DNA of 64,000 nucleotides from Embleya sp040605455 (lineage in GTDB: Bacteria > Actinomycetota > Actinomycetes > Streptomycetales > Streptomycetaceae), in NCBI RefSeq assembly GCF_040605455.1, contig NZ_JBEXCV010000016.1:1-64000 (forward strand), given 5' to 3'. The position numbers and the translations under genes are program-made. Below the pieces are notes generated by a model. It was not told the origin of the DNA, searched no databases, and saw only the letters and a program-made list of their open reading frames with translations. Below, piece by piece: positions 17,557 to 26,964 of the stretch (position 1 is its first letter; every line of letters begins with the position of its first letter).

Positions 17557-18421
17557 GCCGGTATCCGAAGGGTTATCGCAAGCCCACCGACTCCTGCGAC
17601 GACGGCTCTGCCCGACCTGCTATACGTTCCGCCACAGCCACGCGACGGCCGCCTGCGTCGGCTGCCGTCGCGTCCTGCCAGTGAGATGGGACTACTGCCG
17701 TCTGTGCTGGTGCCAGGCTCGGCTCCACGTCACGACCGCCGTCGGCCAGTTGCGCTTTGGGGCAGACGTAAGGGCCCGGCTTGACGCCGTCCGTCACCAC
17801 CAGCTGTTCCTCATGGGCCTGCACTACCGCAGAGGATCGGCGCCAAACACTCCGCGACGTGGTGGCCCGCGGGGAGCTCTTCCCAAACCGCCGCCCGCGC
17901 CGGCCTGGCGGCCGAGTGCCGACTGGAACGGCGGCCCCCGCAACCTCCCACGGCAACCAGGCACGGTCTGGCTCTATCTCAACCGGGTCCGCCCGGCCCT
18001 GCTGGAGTGGTCGAACCGCTACGACCACCTACGGGAAGTGACCCGCGACGACGTCCTCGCCTATCTCAAGACCTTGCACGGCCGTCACTGCTGCTGGACT
18101 GGTTGGACCACCGACGTAAGCGGTGGCCGAACACGGCGAACCGCCATCTGTTGATCAACAACCAGACCGCCACCAGGACCAACGGTGCCAGCAACCACTG
18201 GATCAGCGCCGCCATGCGCGGGCAGGCCGCGACTTTGGAGAGACTCCGCGTCGACCGGCAGCTCGAAGAGGCTATGATCCAGGGCCCTGACCCGCTCCAC
18301 CTCGCCGAAGTCTTCGGGCTTGATGAGAAAATAGCGATGCGTTACGCGGACTCCGCACGAGCCCTGCTGGAGCAGGCCGCTGAACAAGAGCCGGCAGTGA
18401 CCTTCTGCGATTCTGCTTGCC
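17553..18421 (+). pseudogene. Second tyrosine-recombinase-like gene of the integrase module, frameshifted and deleted
   Basis: The native start is ATG 17553 (ATGA overlap with the HTH gene): SRYPKGYRKPTDSCDDG. At about 17605 the frame shifts to one reading CYTFRHSHATAACVGCRRVLP with paired cysteines, a zinc-ribbon-like start. Most of the protein is then deleted: a proline-rich segment joins WLYLNRVRPALLEWSNRYDH, and near 18080 a further jump leads to LDWLDHRRKRWPNTANRHLL and LRVDRQLEEAM. At least two frame changes and two deletions are needed, so it is dead. Reading is based on remembered homologues that are ~600 residues long. Confidence 0.65.
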
Positions 18422-18826
18422 ATGTCCGCACGAAATCGAAGACTGCCCCGCCACCGTGCGTGGCCTCTGACCACCACCGACATTAACGAGTGTCTCGGCT
18501 CCTACATGAGCCGCGTCACGGACCTGCGGTTCCTCAGGGGGCATGACAGCGGGTCCATCGTCCTGGGAACGGCATGGGTCGCTCCCAACCCCCGTAACTA
18601 CGGCCACGGCATCCACCCGGAGATGGTCGGCTTCCGCATTGACGTCCACCCGGTCGCCGCCACTGAACGTGCTGCCATCCGCGTTGTTCTACGAGCACAT
18701 GCCCTCCCGCAACTCCACGAATGGATCACGCAGGCGATCGCTGCTGACGAGACCTGGAAGCTGACTCCTCATCAGCACTACTGGCGGCTCACGCACGGCC
18801 ACCTCACTCACCGCGACGAAGCGTGA
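18422..18826 (+). CDS. Hypothetical protein (134 aa)
   Basis: ATG 18422 follows directly on the broken recombinase. The product has an MSRVTDLRFLRGHDSGS strand, WVAPNPRNYGHGIHPEM, GFRIDVHPVAATERAAI and a C-terminal LPQLHEWITQAIAADETWK helix. It looks like a compact alpha/beta protein with good codon usage, not like a shadow frame. I do not recognise the family. Its position at the end of the integrase module suggests element cargo. Confidence 0.5.
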   Translation: MSARNRRLPRHRAWPLTTTDINECLGSYMSRVTDLRFLRGHDSGSIVLGTAWVAPNPRNYGHGIHPEMVGFRIDVHPVAATERAAIRVVLRAHALPQLHEWITQAIAADETWKLTPHQHYWRLTHGHLTHRDEA

Positions 18827-19336
18827 ACAGAGTCCGGATGTACACGCACACCCCCGCATCAGCGAGGTCGCATGCGCGGGTTCACAACGAACCCGGAGGC
18901 AGCACCCGGGAATCAGGACACCCGACCCTCGGGTTCCCGCTGAGAAACCTTCAGTTGCCCTGAACTCACGGGACTCAACGGGTGTGAGTAGTTGCGATAC
19001 AGGAAATCCCGGTGAGAACGATCATGGTCGGCTAGCACACCGGATGCGGCTGCTGCTGGGGTTCACGGAAAGCCGCCGGTTGCTCGTCGCCGCTGGCTAC
19101 GGTCCGGCTCGTGCCGGTGGAGTTTCTGACTGATGAGCAGGCCATTATCTGTATCTGTCGCTGCGGTTGGCCAGTTTCAACTGCGGTTTCGTGTGGCTGA
19201 CAGTGACCAACCACGTGCCGCTCGGTGGTCGCGCGCTGAGAGTCCCAGTGGGCGGGACGGAAGGGCTCGCATCTGTCCCGGGCACGAGGCGTCTGGATTA
19301 TTGACTGGTCGTGGTGGATGAGACGAGCCAGACTTC
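18827..19336. other. Intergenic stretch without recognisable gene
   Basis: No frame shows protein-like sequence. There is a short imperfect inverted repeat (CTCAC...GTGAG) around 18965-18988. It could be the right edge of the integrase module, but no att duplication was identified. Confidence 0.3.
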
Positions 19337-20068
19337 GTGGCCATGGACGGCACGGTTACTCAGCGGGTTGGCGAGCTCGATGCGGATTCGAGCGAGGTGG
19401 CAGAAGATGCCCAGCATGCGCTGATCGCCATGGGGCCAGAGGTGCTGGACGAGTTGATTGCGGCAGCGCCTCACCTCGGGACCTTCGGGCAGCTCTGCGC
19501 CATCGAGGTCTTCACTGCGCTGAAGGATCCGCGGCCGGGAGACGTGCTGATCGGCCTGCTGGAGAGCGAGAACGCCACCGTTCGCCAATGGGCGGCCGAA
19601 GCCTTGGCGGACCTGGAGATCCAGCGTGCCGTGCCGGCTCTTCAACGAGCCTATGAAGCCTTCCAGCAGCGAGGCGAGGCCCCCGACGACAGCGAAGGAG
19701 TGGCACTTCGCTGGGCACTGACGGATCTCGGAGCCCGCGAGGTCGTGATCCCGCCTCGGGTCGCTGCACTGCGGGCCTCGCTGGGTACCCTGGCTCCGGC
19801 ATGGCCGACGGCTCACCTTGCTGAAGTCATCGAGGATCTTGCCGCTCACGATCAGGCGGTGCTCTATTTCCAGGTATGGCGGATCAAGCAGGATAACGGG
19901 GCCTTCGGGGGCCACGGCCCAGGCATCGATTGGGACATCGACCGCCAGTTGTCCTGGGCTCAGATTGTGGCCGACTGCCGGGATTGGGCACTTCTGGCAG
20001 CCGAAGCGACTGACAAGGCTCCCGATCTGGTGGCGACGATTTGTTGGATTGACGCCTCGGATCTGTGA
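19337..20068 (+). CDS. HEAT-repeat domain protein
   Basis: 243 aa from GTG 19337 (ATG 19343 equally possible; no strong ribosome site). The first ~110 residues form two to three HEAT-like helical pairs: DSSEVAEDAQHALIAMGPEV, QLCAIEVFTALKDPRPGDVL, ATVRQWAAEALADLE. The rest is a helical domain with WPTAHLAEVIEDLAAHDQAV, YFQVWRIKQDNGAFGGHG and LSWAQIVADCRDWALLAAEA. HEAT proteins mediate protein binding. Similar single genes occur across Streptomyces with no assigned role. It sits intact between two transposon remnants. Confidence 0.65.
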   Translation: MAMDGTVTQRVGELDADSSEVAEDAQHALIAMGPEVLDELIAAAPHLGTFGQLCAIEVFTALKDPRPGDVLIGLLESENATVRQWAAEALADLEIQRAVPALQRAYEAFQQRGEAPDDSEGVALRWALTDLGAREVVIPPRVAALRASLGTLAPAWPTAHLAEVIEDLAAHDQAVLYFQVWRIKQDNGAFGGHGPGIDWDIDRQLSWAQIVADCRDWALLAAEATDKAPDLVATICWIDASDL

Positions 20069-20158
20069 TGGCCCCCGGCCCGACCGGGAGGTCGTCAACT
20101 TGCTTACCCAGACAGGAAGTTGCGCCGATCATGTTGGCGGCGAAGCCGACGCGCTCAG

Positions 20159-20462
20159 TCACGCGGAGGCACCGAGGCCTCGACGGAGGTCACGGAGCTG
20201 CCCGAGGGCCACGGCGAGTTCGTTGCGGAGCCGCTCGTTCTCCACGTGCAGTTTTCGGTTGGCTTCCCGTAGCGCTCGCACCACCGATTCGTGTGACTTG
20301 GTGCTGATCCGCTGGTGATCGGGCAAGGCCGGTCGCCCAGTAGCGGGCTGCTTGTTCGCGAGGTCTCGCAGCCTGGCCGGCAGCGTCGCCTGGGCCGCGT
20401 CGTAGAGAAAAGTCCGGGAGACCCTGGCCCGGGCGGCGACGCCAGCGACGGTGACCGCTCCG
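20159..20462 (-). pseudogene. DUF6262/TnpC-like protein, C-terminal part
   Basis: Minus-strand translation ending at the stop in 20159-20161 gives an HTH segment (VTVAGVAARARVSRTFLYD) followed by a long coiled coil (VVRALREANRKLHVENERLR, NELAVALGQLRDLRRGLG). This is the DUF6262 pattern of the third gene in Tn554-like transposons. The upstream part is missing: at about 20462 the sequence switches to the IS630 fragment. Confidence 0.6.
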
Positions 20463-20966
20463 ATCCGTCGACAGCTTGAACGTGTCCGTCAGGTGTGGCT
20501 TGAGCTGGAACCGGCGCCAGATCCGGCCGACGGTGGACTTCGACAGGCCGCTGCGGTCCGCCATCGACCTGCGCGACCAATGGGTGGCGTTCCTCGGGAT
20601 CTCCTCCAACGTGGCGACCACGACGGCCTCGACCCGTTCGACGTCGATGGTGGGCGGCCGGCCCGGCCGGGGTTCGTCCACCAGGCCGTCCAACCGGTCG
20701 ACGAGGAAACGCCGCCGCCACTTGCGGACCGTGTCCGCGGCGACCCGCAGATCCCGGGCGACCGCGACGATCGGCGGCACCTCCGGCCCCGCACACGCCA
20801 ACACGATTCGCGAGCGAAGTGCCGACGCCTGAGCCGACGTTGCCCGGCGAGTCCACCGCTCCAACGTCACCCTCTCCTCATCGGAGAGCAGTAACGGCTC
20901 CAACTTCGGACCACGACGAGGAACCGACGCACCAACCACAGAAGTCACACAACATCTAACGAGCAA
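20463..20966 (-). mobile_element. IS630-family transposase, N-terminal fragment
   Basis: About 165 residues show the N-terminal tandem helix-turn-helix of IS630 transposases: LSDEERVTLERWTRRATSAQ, ALRSRIVLACAGPEVPP, VARDLRVAADTVRKWRRRF, GLSKSTVGRIWRRFQLKPHL. The protein breaks off after TDTFKLSTD, just before the DDE catalytic domain, and is fused to the DUF6262 relic. The element is inactive in cis. Confidence 0.75.
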
Positions 20967-20986
20967 CTACCGGCGCAGGACTCGCC

Positions 20987-21856
20987 TCAGTGTCCGTCGC
21001 GGACCACCGCTAACCCGCCGACCCGGGTCGTGATGCCCGCCGGCCCGCGTCGGGCCGAAGCGAGCACGCTGGCCGGTCGACCGAGGCTGTCGCCCTGCTC
21101 CACCTCGATAGCGACCGTCTGCGCCCCTGTCGTGTCGAGCAGGTGGGCGGCCAGGCAGCCGGTGCTGTTGGCGTTGGCGACGTCCTCGTCGACACCGATC
21201 GCCGGCGCGAACATCCGCGCCGCACCCGGTCGGTCGCCCACTGGCGGTACGTACACGAAACAGCCGAGGAGCCCGTACCGCCGGCACGCCGCTGTCAGCC
21301 TGCCGAGGTGTGGGTGGACTCGGAGCAGCGCCGACCGGTCGTGGACCGGTACCAGCATGCGTGGTGCGCCGGGCGCGGCGATCCGTGGCGCGTCGGTCGG
21401 ATGCGGGTCGTCCGCGGTGAGCCCGAGCGCGGCGACGATCGCGGCGCGCTCGTCCGGTGCAGGGTGACGCAGCGCAACGAGGCCCTGGTCGAACCACACC
21501 TCGATGCCGGCGGGGCGGCGGATCGCGACGGTGTCGAACGTGCGCCCGCCGGTGTGTTGGCGGTCGTTCAGCTCGCCCCGCGCGGTGCGGGTCAACCGGA
21601 CGGCCTGCGCGGCAACGGTGCCGTGGCCGCAGCCGGACAGTTCGGCGGTGGCGGTGAAGAACCGGACCGGCCGGCCACCGTCCGGCGTCCGCCCCGGGCC
21701 GAGGAACGCCGCGTGCGAGGTGCCGGCCGCAGCAGCGACCGCACGCCGGTCCGCGTCCGTCGCCGCCGGGTCGTCGTCGGTGACAGCCGTGGGGCTGCCG
21801 CCCCGGCCGTCGCGCCGTACGCACGCATCAACCACCGTGACATCCGGCCAGGACAT
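20987..21856 (-). CDS. PhzF-family isomerase-like protein
   Basis: 289 aa; ATG 21856 is preceded by AAAGGTGGG. It has the duplicated PhzF hot-dog-like fold signatures: VTVVDACVRRDGRGGSPTAV in place of the usual GNPAGV, AAAAGTSHAAFL, FFTATAELSGCGHGTVAAQA, and in the second half MFAPAIGVDEDVANANSTGC. The catalytic Glu of PhzF (S-E-T-A-F) is His here (TSHAAF), as in a subset of actinobacterial members, so it may not catalyse the phenazine isomerisation. The EthD-like gene lies 110 bases upstream on the same strand; the two are probably co-transcribed. Confidence 0.75.
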   Translation of the reverse strand: MSWPDVTVVDACVRRDGRGGSPTAVTDDDPAATDADRRAVAAAAGTSHAAFLGPGRTPDGGRPVRFFTATAELSGCGHGTVAAQAVRLTRTARGELNDRQHTGGRTFDTVAIRRPAGIEVWFDQGLVALRHPAPDERAAIVAALGLTADDPHPTDAPRIAAPGAPRMLVPVHDRSALLRVHPHLGRLTAACRRYGLLGCFVYVPPVGDRPGAARMFAPAIGVDEDVANANSTGCLAAHLLDTTGAQTVAIEVEQGDSLGRPASVLASARRGPAGITTRVGGLAVVRDGH

Positions 21857-21966
21857 CGGCCCACCTTTGACACTCAACGAACCGGCAACCGCGAACGGCG
21901 TTCCGCCGATAGCCGGACCTGGCCGCAACGGCCGACCGAACGCGTCCCGGAGCGTACCGTCCTGCC

Positions 21967-22278
21967 TCAGCCGGTGCCGTCCTGCACCGGATAGTGGATG
22001 ATGACCGCACCGCCGGTGGCGTAGTTGGCGACATCGGCGGCCACCCGCCGGCCTTGCGGCGACGCCCGCGCCGCGGCCATGGCGGCGGCGTCAGCGAAGT
22101 CGCCTTCGAAGACCGCGAAATACGGCGCTTCTCCCTTGGTCGCCGCCACGTCGAAGCTGTAGCGCCACGCAAGCAGGCCGGGCCAATTCATGACCAGTGG
22201 AAGGTGGTTGGTCACGTAGTAGTCGCGGAAGTGGTCAGGGTCGGCGGGCTTGGAATACAGGACCACCAACTTATGCAT
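21967..22278 (-). CDS. EthD-family ferredoxin-like barrel protein
   Basis: 103 aa; ATG 22278, with GACGGAGG about 10 bases upstream. Typical EthD start HKLVVLYSKPADPDHFRDYY, the conserved HLPLV segment, and the closing IIHYPVQDGT. EthD-type dimeric alpha/beta barrels act as accessory proteins or small monooxygenases/isomerases in catabolic and polyketide pathways. It follows a divergent-type promoter that is a near-copy of the one at 24241-24349, and its start overlaps the end of a 27-codon leader ORF. Confidence 0.8.
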   Translation of the reverse strand: MHKLVVLYSKPADPDHFRDYYVTNHLPLVMNWPGLLAWRYSFDVAATKGEAPYFAVFEGDFADAAAMAAARASPQGRRVAADVANYATGGAVIIHYPVQDGTG

Positions 22279-22354
22279 GACGACCTCCGTCCAGTTCAGG
22301 GTCGGCGGGCTGCGTGAGTGCGATGTCCAGGACTGCGGTCAGTGGAATTGTCAT
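22271..22354 (-). other. 27-codon leader ORF overlapping the EthD start
   Basis: From ATG 22354 a short frame reads MTIPLTAVLDIALTQPAD and stops at TAA 22271, overlapping the first codons of the EthD gene. The same first eight residues are encoded at 24327 in front of the DUF1330 gene, where the frame also overlaps the downstream start. It may be a leader allowing coupled translation, or the relic of a common ancestral coding start. Confidence 0.4.
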
Positions 22355-22562
22355 ATGCGCAGGTTAGGGCTTGATGTGGGGTCGGGGGAAAGACCGGTAC
22401 GGGATAGACTCAGAACGGATCGTTATCAATCGGCGGGGAGGGTTCAACTCCTGCGCCAGTACCAGGAAGTACCGCAGGCGGATACAGCCTCAGCGCCGGG
22501 GCCGAGACGGCACCGGCCATGGTGGACAGGATGATTCGCAGCAGTCCCGAATCCGGTCGGGG
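22332..22562 (+). pseudogene. Scrambled partial copy of a LysR-type regulator gene and its promoter
   Basis: Three adjacent segments match the intact LysR locus at 23.9-24.35 kb. A (22332-22440) is the reverse complement of 24241-24349, one mismatch in 109. B (22442-22478) matches 24179-24215 in the same orientation, so it is inverted relative to A. C (22480 to about 22562) is the reverse complement of about 23870-23944 with several mismatches. The copy keeps promoter and start area, loses most of the HTH and has a reversed internal piece. Nothing LysR-like continues beyond 22562. Confidence 0.75.
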
Positions 22563-22897
22563 ATGTGGTCGCGGGTCAGCATCGTGTGCTCGCGCATGTA
22601 GTCCAACAGCTGCAGCACGCTGCGGTCGCGCTGGTCTGGCGATGGCCGCCACGGTGAGGGCGCCTTCCTCCCTCGCGGCGCGCAAACGAACGCAATCGAA
22701 GCCGTATGGGGCTTCGGACACTGTGGGGGTGCAGCCAAGGTACGGCGGAAACCGGCAATAGGCTGAGCGGTCCTCGGGTTTGCGCTGGTGAGGGCAGGGG
22801 TTCCCGGATGTGATCGATCTCAGCCCTCGGCGTACCTGATCTTTTGGTACGTTCCTCGATCCGTATGGGTTGATATTTACGGGTCTGGGGTTGTGGC

Positions 22898-23238
22898 GTT
22901 ACGTCGATCGAGCGGACCGCGTATCCGCGGTTCAAGCGGTTCCTGTCGGCCCGGGAGTTGCACGTGTTCTACACGCCCCAGACGGAGGAGATCGCGTGGG
23001 CGAGCGGGCAGGTGCGGTCGGACAACCACCTGCCGGCACTGATGGTGCAGCTGAAGTGCTTCAACCGGATGGGCTATTTCCCCCGGCTGGATGACGTCCC
23101 GGAGACAGTGGTGGCTCACATCTGCCGAGATCTCGGGCTGGGCGAGGACGTCGCCGCGGTGTACGACTCGGACCGGACCCGGGGCCATCGTCGGATGCTG
23201 ATCCGCCGGCGTAGCGAGGTCGTGTCGGACATTCAGCA
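22898..23238 (+). mobile_element. Tn3-family transposase, N-terminal fragment
   Basis: The frame reads TSIERTAYPRFKRFLSAREL, HVFYTPQTEEIAWASGQVRS, LMVQLKCFNRMGYFPRLDDV, LGLGEDVAAVYDSDRTRGH and stops resembling the family after RRSEVVSDI near 23238. This is the first ~110 of about 1000 residues of a Tn3 TnpA. No ATG/GTG is found at the expected start (GTT at 22898). A C-terminal fragment in the same orientation lies at 24806-25185. Confidence 0.65.
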
Positions 23239-23332
23239 AGACCGCCGTCGTCGTGATTGTCGCGAAGTCCCCAGGGGGCAAGGTCTTCGGCCTCGCCACC
23301 GCGGAAGTTCGCCTGGCATGACCTGCTGCCTG

Positions 23333-24235
23333 TCAGTCCGACAGCCAGTGCAGCTCGTGCGCCAGGGTTTTGGCGACGGCACGGACGCGGCGGTGCAGTG
23401 GCGACTGTTCGCGTGGGAGGACCAGGTGGATCGTCAGGCTGGGTGCGCCGTGCAGCGGTCGCCAGGTGATGCCGGGCGGTGGTGCCGTGGCGGCGGCTTC
23501 TCCGGCCGGGGCGAGGGTGAGCCCGTCGCGCAGGTCGCGCTGAGACATGTCGAAAGAGACTGCGGGCGTGTGGAATCGGGGGTGTGGTCGGGTGTCTCGG
23601 AACAGTGCGGACAGCTGATCGTGGATCACGGGGTTGGCCGCACGGTCGGGGAGTCGCAGCGGATACGCGGCCGCGTCGGCGATCTCGATCTCCGGGTGTT
23701 CGGCCAGGGGATGGTGCTGCGCCAGCTGGACCCCGATGCGCTGACGCCGCAGCAGGTACCGGCGCACGCCTCGGCCCGGCTGTTCACCGCGGGTGATCCC
23801 GGCATCGATGCGGCCGTCGGCGACCGCGGGGGAGATCTCCGGTGTCGCCATCGGGACCGCGCCGACCTCGAGTCCGGGACTGCCGCGAATCAGTCTGTCC
23901 ACCAGGGCCGGTGCCGTCTCGGCCCCGGCGCTGAGGCTGTATCCGATGCGGAGCGTGCCCAGTTCACCGGCCCCCGCCCGCCGGGCGGTGTCCCATGCCC
24001 GGTCCAGCGCCGCCAGCGCGGGCGGCGCGGACTCCGCCAAAGCCGCACCGGCCGTGGTCAATACGACGCTACGCGTGTTGCGGACCAGCAGGGCCGTACC
24101 GAGTTCCGCCTCCAATCGGCGCATCCGGGCGCTGAGTGCGGGCTGTGCGATACCGATTCGGGCGGCCGCGCGAGTGAAGTTCAACTCCTGCGCCAGCACC
24201 AGGAAGTACCGCAGGCTCACCGTATCCGGCGCCAC
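23333..24235 (-). CDS. LysR-family transcriptional regulator
   Basis: 300 aa; GTG 24235 is chosen because GGGGAGGG lies 6 bases upstream and the wHTH begins right after it: LRYFLVLAQELNFTRAAARI, GIAQPALSARMRRLEAELG, LLVRNTRSVVLTTAG. The effector-binding domain follows (TLRIGYSLSAGAETAPALVD, RRQRIGVQLAQHHPLAEHP). It is divergent from the DUF1330 gene at 24424, the classical arrangement for a LysR target. The intergenic DNA, including the likely binding site, is duplicated in inverted orientation at 22332-22440 in front of the EthD gene, so this protein may control both. Confidence 0.85.
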   Translation of the reverse strand: MAPDTVSLRYFLVLAQELNFTRAAARIGIAQPALSARMRRLEAELGTALLVRNTRSVVLTTAGAALAESAPPALAALDRAWDTARRAGAGELGTLRIGYSLSAGAETAPALVDRLIRGSPGLEVGAVPMATPEISPAVADGRIDAGITRGEQPGRGVRRYLLRRQRIGVQLAQHHPLAEHPEIEIADAAAYPLRLPDRAANPVIHDQLSALFRDTRPHPRFHTPAVSFDMSQRDLRDGLTLAPAGEAAATAPPPGITWRPLHGAPSLTIHLVLPREQSPLHRRVRAVAKTLAHELHWLSD

Positions 24236-24423
24236 GCGCCCTCCCCGCCGATTGATAACGATCCGTTCTGAGTCTATCCCGTACCGGTCTTTCCCCCGAC
24301 CCCACATCAAGCCCTAACCTGCGCATATGACGATTCCACTGACCGCAGTACCCGTCGCCGGGATCGATCGATCCGAGTATCAATTCGAAGTCGGACGTGT
24401 CCGGCCGAACACAGGAGGTTTCC

Positions 24424-24717
24424 ATGGCCAAGGGCTACTGGGTCAGTGTCTACCCCGCCATTTCCGACCCTGAGAGGCTGACTGCCTACGACAAGCTGGC
24501 CGGTCCGGCTGTCCGGGCTGGGGGCGGGCGCCTCCTGTCCCGTGGCGGTCGAGTCGTCGCCCACGAGGCCGGAATAACGCAACGCGTCATTCTGATCGAG
24601 TTCGACAGCTTTGAACAGGCCGTCGCGGCATACGAGAGCGAGGCATACCAGAAGGCGCTGGTGGCCCTCCCCGACGGCTTCGAACGCGACTTCCGCATCA
24701 CCGAAGGCATCGACTGA
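24424..24717 (+). CDS. DUF1330 domain protein
   Basis: 97 aa; ATG 24424 follows AGGAGG at 24413-24418. Family features: AKGYWVSVYPAISDPERLTA, YDKLAGPAVRAGGGRLLSRG, VILIEFDSFEQAVAAYESEA. DUF1330 proteins are small ferredoxin-like barrel proteins of unknown reaction, similar in fold to EthD. It is divergent from the LysR gene and is probably its target. Confidence 0.85.
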   Translation: MAKGYWVSVYPAISDPERLTAYDKLAGPAVRAGGGRLLSRGGRVVAHEAGITQRVILIEFDSFEQAVAAYESEAYQKALVALPDGFERDFRITEGID

Positions 24718-24805
24718 CCGGCGGGCCCAGCCATCGCCGAGCATCCGTCACCTGATACGCACACGGTGCTGAACGACGACTCACGAGACGAGTTCGAAGC
24801 GAGAC

Positions 24806-25185
24806 GATCGACTGCGACCTGATCCGCCAGCAGTACGACCAGATCGTGAAGTACACCACCCCCCGCGCCTGGGCACCGCGGAGCGTGAAGTACACCACCC
24901 CCCCGCGCCTGGGCACCGCGGAGGCCGAGCAGGTCCTGCGGCGTTTCACCCGGGGCGGGCCCAAGCACCCTACCTACCGCGCGATCGAGGAACTCGGGGG
25001 GGGCGGTACGTACGGCGTTCACCTGCGACTACCTCGCCGACGCCGAGTGGAGAACTGGAACAGCGCCAACCACGACCTGTTCTACGGCAAGGACGGCGAC
25101 CTGACCGGCTCCGACAAGGAGTCCCAGGAGGTCTCCATGCTCGCCCTGCACCTGCTCCAGTCGGCGTTGGTGCACGTCTTCTCTG
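24806..25185 (+). mobile_element. Tn3-family transposase, C-terminal fragment with internal tandem duplication
   Basis: Segments of the Tn3 transposase C-terminus are readable: LRLGTAEAEQVLRRFTRG with PKHPTYRAIEELG, then VENWNSANHDLFYGKDGDLT and KESQEVSMLALHLLQSALVHV. A 39/40-base duplication (24845-24923) and small indels around 25000-25050 break the frame. Together with 22898-23238 it brackets the LysR/DUF1330 pair, so those genes may have been inserted into, or captured by, one Tn3 element. Confidence 0.7.
24845..24923. repeat. 39/40-bp tandem duplication inside the Tn3 relic
   Basis: The unit starting CGTGAAGTACACCACC and ending GGGCACCGCGGAG occurs twice back to back. The copies differ only in the length of a C run (one extra C in the second), which also changes the frame. 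Confidence 0.75.
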
Positions 25186-25211
25186 AACTTCCGAGCGGGC
25201 CCTTCTGGGTT

Positions 25212-25925
25212 TCATCCGATGGTGTTCCGGCTGGCCGTGATGGTGTGGCCGACGATGTCGCGGAAGGCTGGCATCCCGAGATTGACGCTGGTTGCGCGGC
25301 GGTTTCGCTCGGTGAGGTCGCCCAGTTTCTGTTCGGCGCCGGCGAGGCTGACCTTGAGTCCTTCGGCTTCGCCAAGCCAGTTCTCTCGTTCTGCCTCGGC
25401 GATGCGGTCGCGCAGGTTGTCGCGGATCTCGACGATTCGACGGCGTTGGGCGGGGTCGACCCGGAGGAGGCTGCATCGGAGGCAGCTGTGCTCGTGAACG
25501 CAGTCGGTTCCGTAGGCTCGTCCGCAATCGCCCAGGGCGACGCGCCGGCGTTCGAAGTGACCCAGGAACTCCTGCCATTCCTCGTCGGTGGGGGTGCGGT
25601 ATTCCTCGCTGGGGCGGGTCTGGCGTCGGCGTGAGATGAAAGCTCGGTGTCCGTTGATGACCTCTTCGGGATAGACCGTCTTGTATCCCATCGTGGTGTT
25701 GATATCCCGGTGTCCGACGACGAGTTGGGCAATGTGAGGCGACATGCCATTCATGATCGCGTCCGTGATGAACAGCCTGCGAAAGTCGTGTGGCGTGAAC
25801 TCCAGCGGCAGGCCCGCAGCGTCGGTGAGACCGGTGTGGGTGAGCCCTTCGTCGAGCAGATCCCGGATGCCGGAGACGGGGATCGGCCATCGACGGCGTA
25901 CGTACACGCTGACCCCGGTCCTCAC
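25212..25925 (-). pseudogene. Tyrosine recombinase, C-terminal part only
   Basis: 237 residues contain the end of a transposon-type tyrosine recombinase: LEFTPHDFRRLFITDAIMNG (H-x-x-R box), QLVVGHRDINTTMGYKTVYP (G-H box and nucleophile Tyr), then a family-specific tail with CVHEHSCLRCSLLRVDPAQR and a coiled coil. The core-binding domain and the first catalytic Arg are missing. The end is intact and the frame open, so only the 5' half was lost, at about 25925. Confidence 0.7.
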
Positions 25926-26064
25926 AAACGGTCCTTTGCGCGGGCATGATCAAGAACGGGTCGCCGGCCCCCGCCCGACCGTCGATTGCTTCTCACAACC
26001 CGTTCTCACTCAAAAGCGGGATGCGCCCTCTTCTGAGACTTGCATTGTGCGAAAATCCGGGCCC

Positions 26065-26796
26065 GTGACGGACCCTCAAACCCCTTCCCCGTCCGAGCAG
26101 TCGGACGCGGACGATGTCGAGTGGCACGCCTGCCCGAAGTGCGACACGCAGCCCGGATCGCCGTGCCGCTCGCGCTCAGGAGCGGTCACCTCCGCCTACC
26201 ACACCCGCCGCTTCACCCTGGTGCCCCGCCTGAAGAAGGCGCTGCGGGTGCCGACCCCGGCCGACCGCGGGCCGGGGCAGCCGTGGCGACCGGGCACCCC
26301 ACCGCCTGCGCCGATCGACTCGGACCTGCCCAGCGCGGACATCCGCATCGGCTACGCCCGCTGCTCGACGCTCGGGCAGGAACTCGACTCCCAGCTCGAC
26401 GCACTCGGCAAGCACGGCATCCCGAGGGACAAGATCTTCAGCGAGAAGATCAGCACCCGCGTCCGCGTACGCCCCAAGTTCGAGGAAGCGCTGCGGACCG
26501 CGCGGGAGGTCAAGGCCCACGCCCCACACTGCCGGGTCATCTTCACCATGTACGAGATGAAGCGGCTCGGCCGCGACGCCGCCGAACTCACCACGCTCGC
26601 CGACCACCTCACCGCCCACGGCCTCATCCTGGAGATGCTCGCCGGGCCGCTGCCCGGCATCTACGACCCCATCGGGCCCGGCAAGCTGCTGTTCGCGTTC
26701 TTCGCCGCGATGGCCGTTATCTCAAGCGCGCCGATCAAGCAGGGCTGTGACCTGGGCGGCCAGGTCAACGACACTGTCTTCGACCTGGCCGCTTAA
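26065..26796 (+). pseudogene. Serine recombinase with zinc-ribbon N-terminus, 3' truncated
   Basis: Start GTG 26065 (GTG 26047 possible). The N-terminus has a two-cysteine-pair ribbon (WHACPKCDTQPGSPCRSRS). Then comes the resolvase catalytic domain: IRIGYARCSTLGQELDSQLD, in which the usual catalytic Ser is followed as CS-T, and VIFTMYEMKRLGRDAAELT with the conserved arginines. The E helix should continue as MAETEREN but changes after FAFFAAMA (about 26715) into unrelated sequence and stops at 26796. The DNA-binding C-terminus is gone. Function is unlikely. Confidence 0.7.
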
Positions 26797-26964
26797 CGCC
26801 TTCGAGGCCCGGTCAGCACGGGCCGATCGTTATTGAAGAGCGACGCGGTGCACTGGGTTCGGGGCCTGTGTGACAGTGGCCATGAGGATTTCCCCGGGGA
26901 CGGCCAGTTGCGGGTGTGACGTTCAGTGACCAACTTCGGTGGGGTTGACCAGGGCGACTGGGCT

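Noticed and set aside
22410..22935. Minus-strand small frames upstream of the Tn3 fragment
   Set aside because: They cross the scrambled LysR copy and give no consistent family match.
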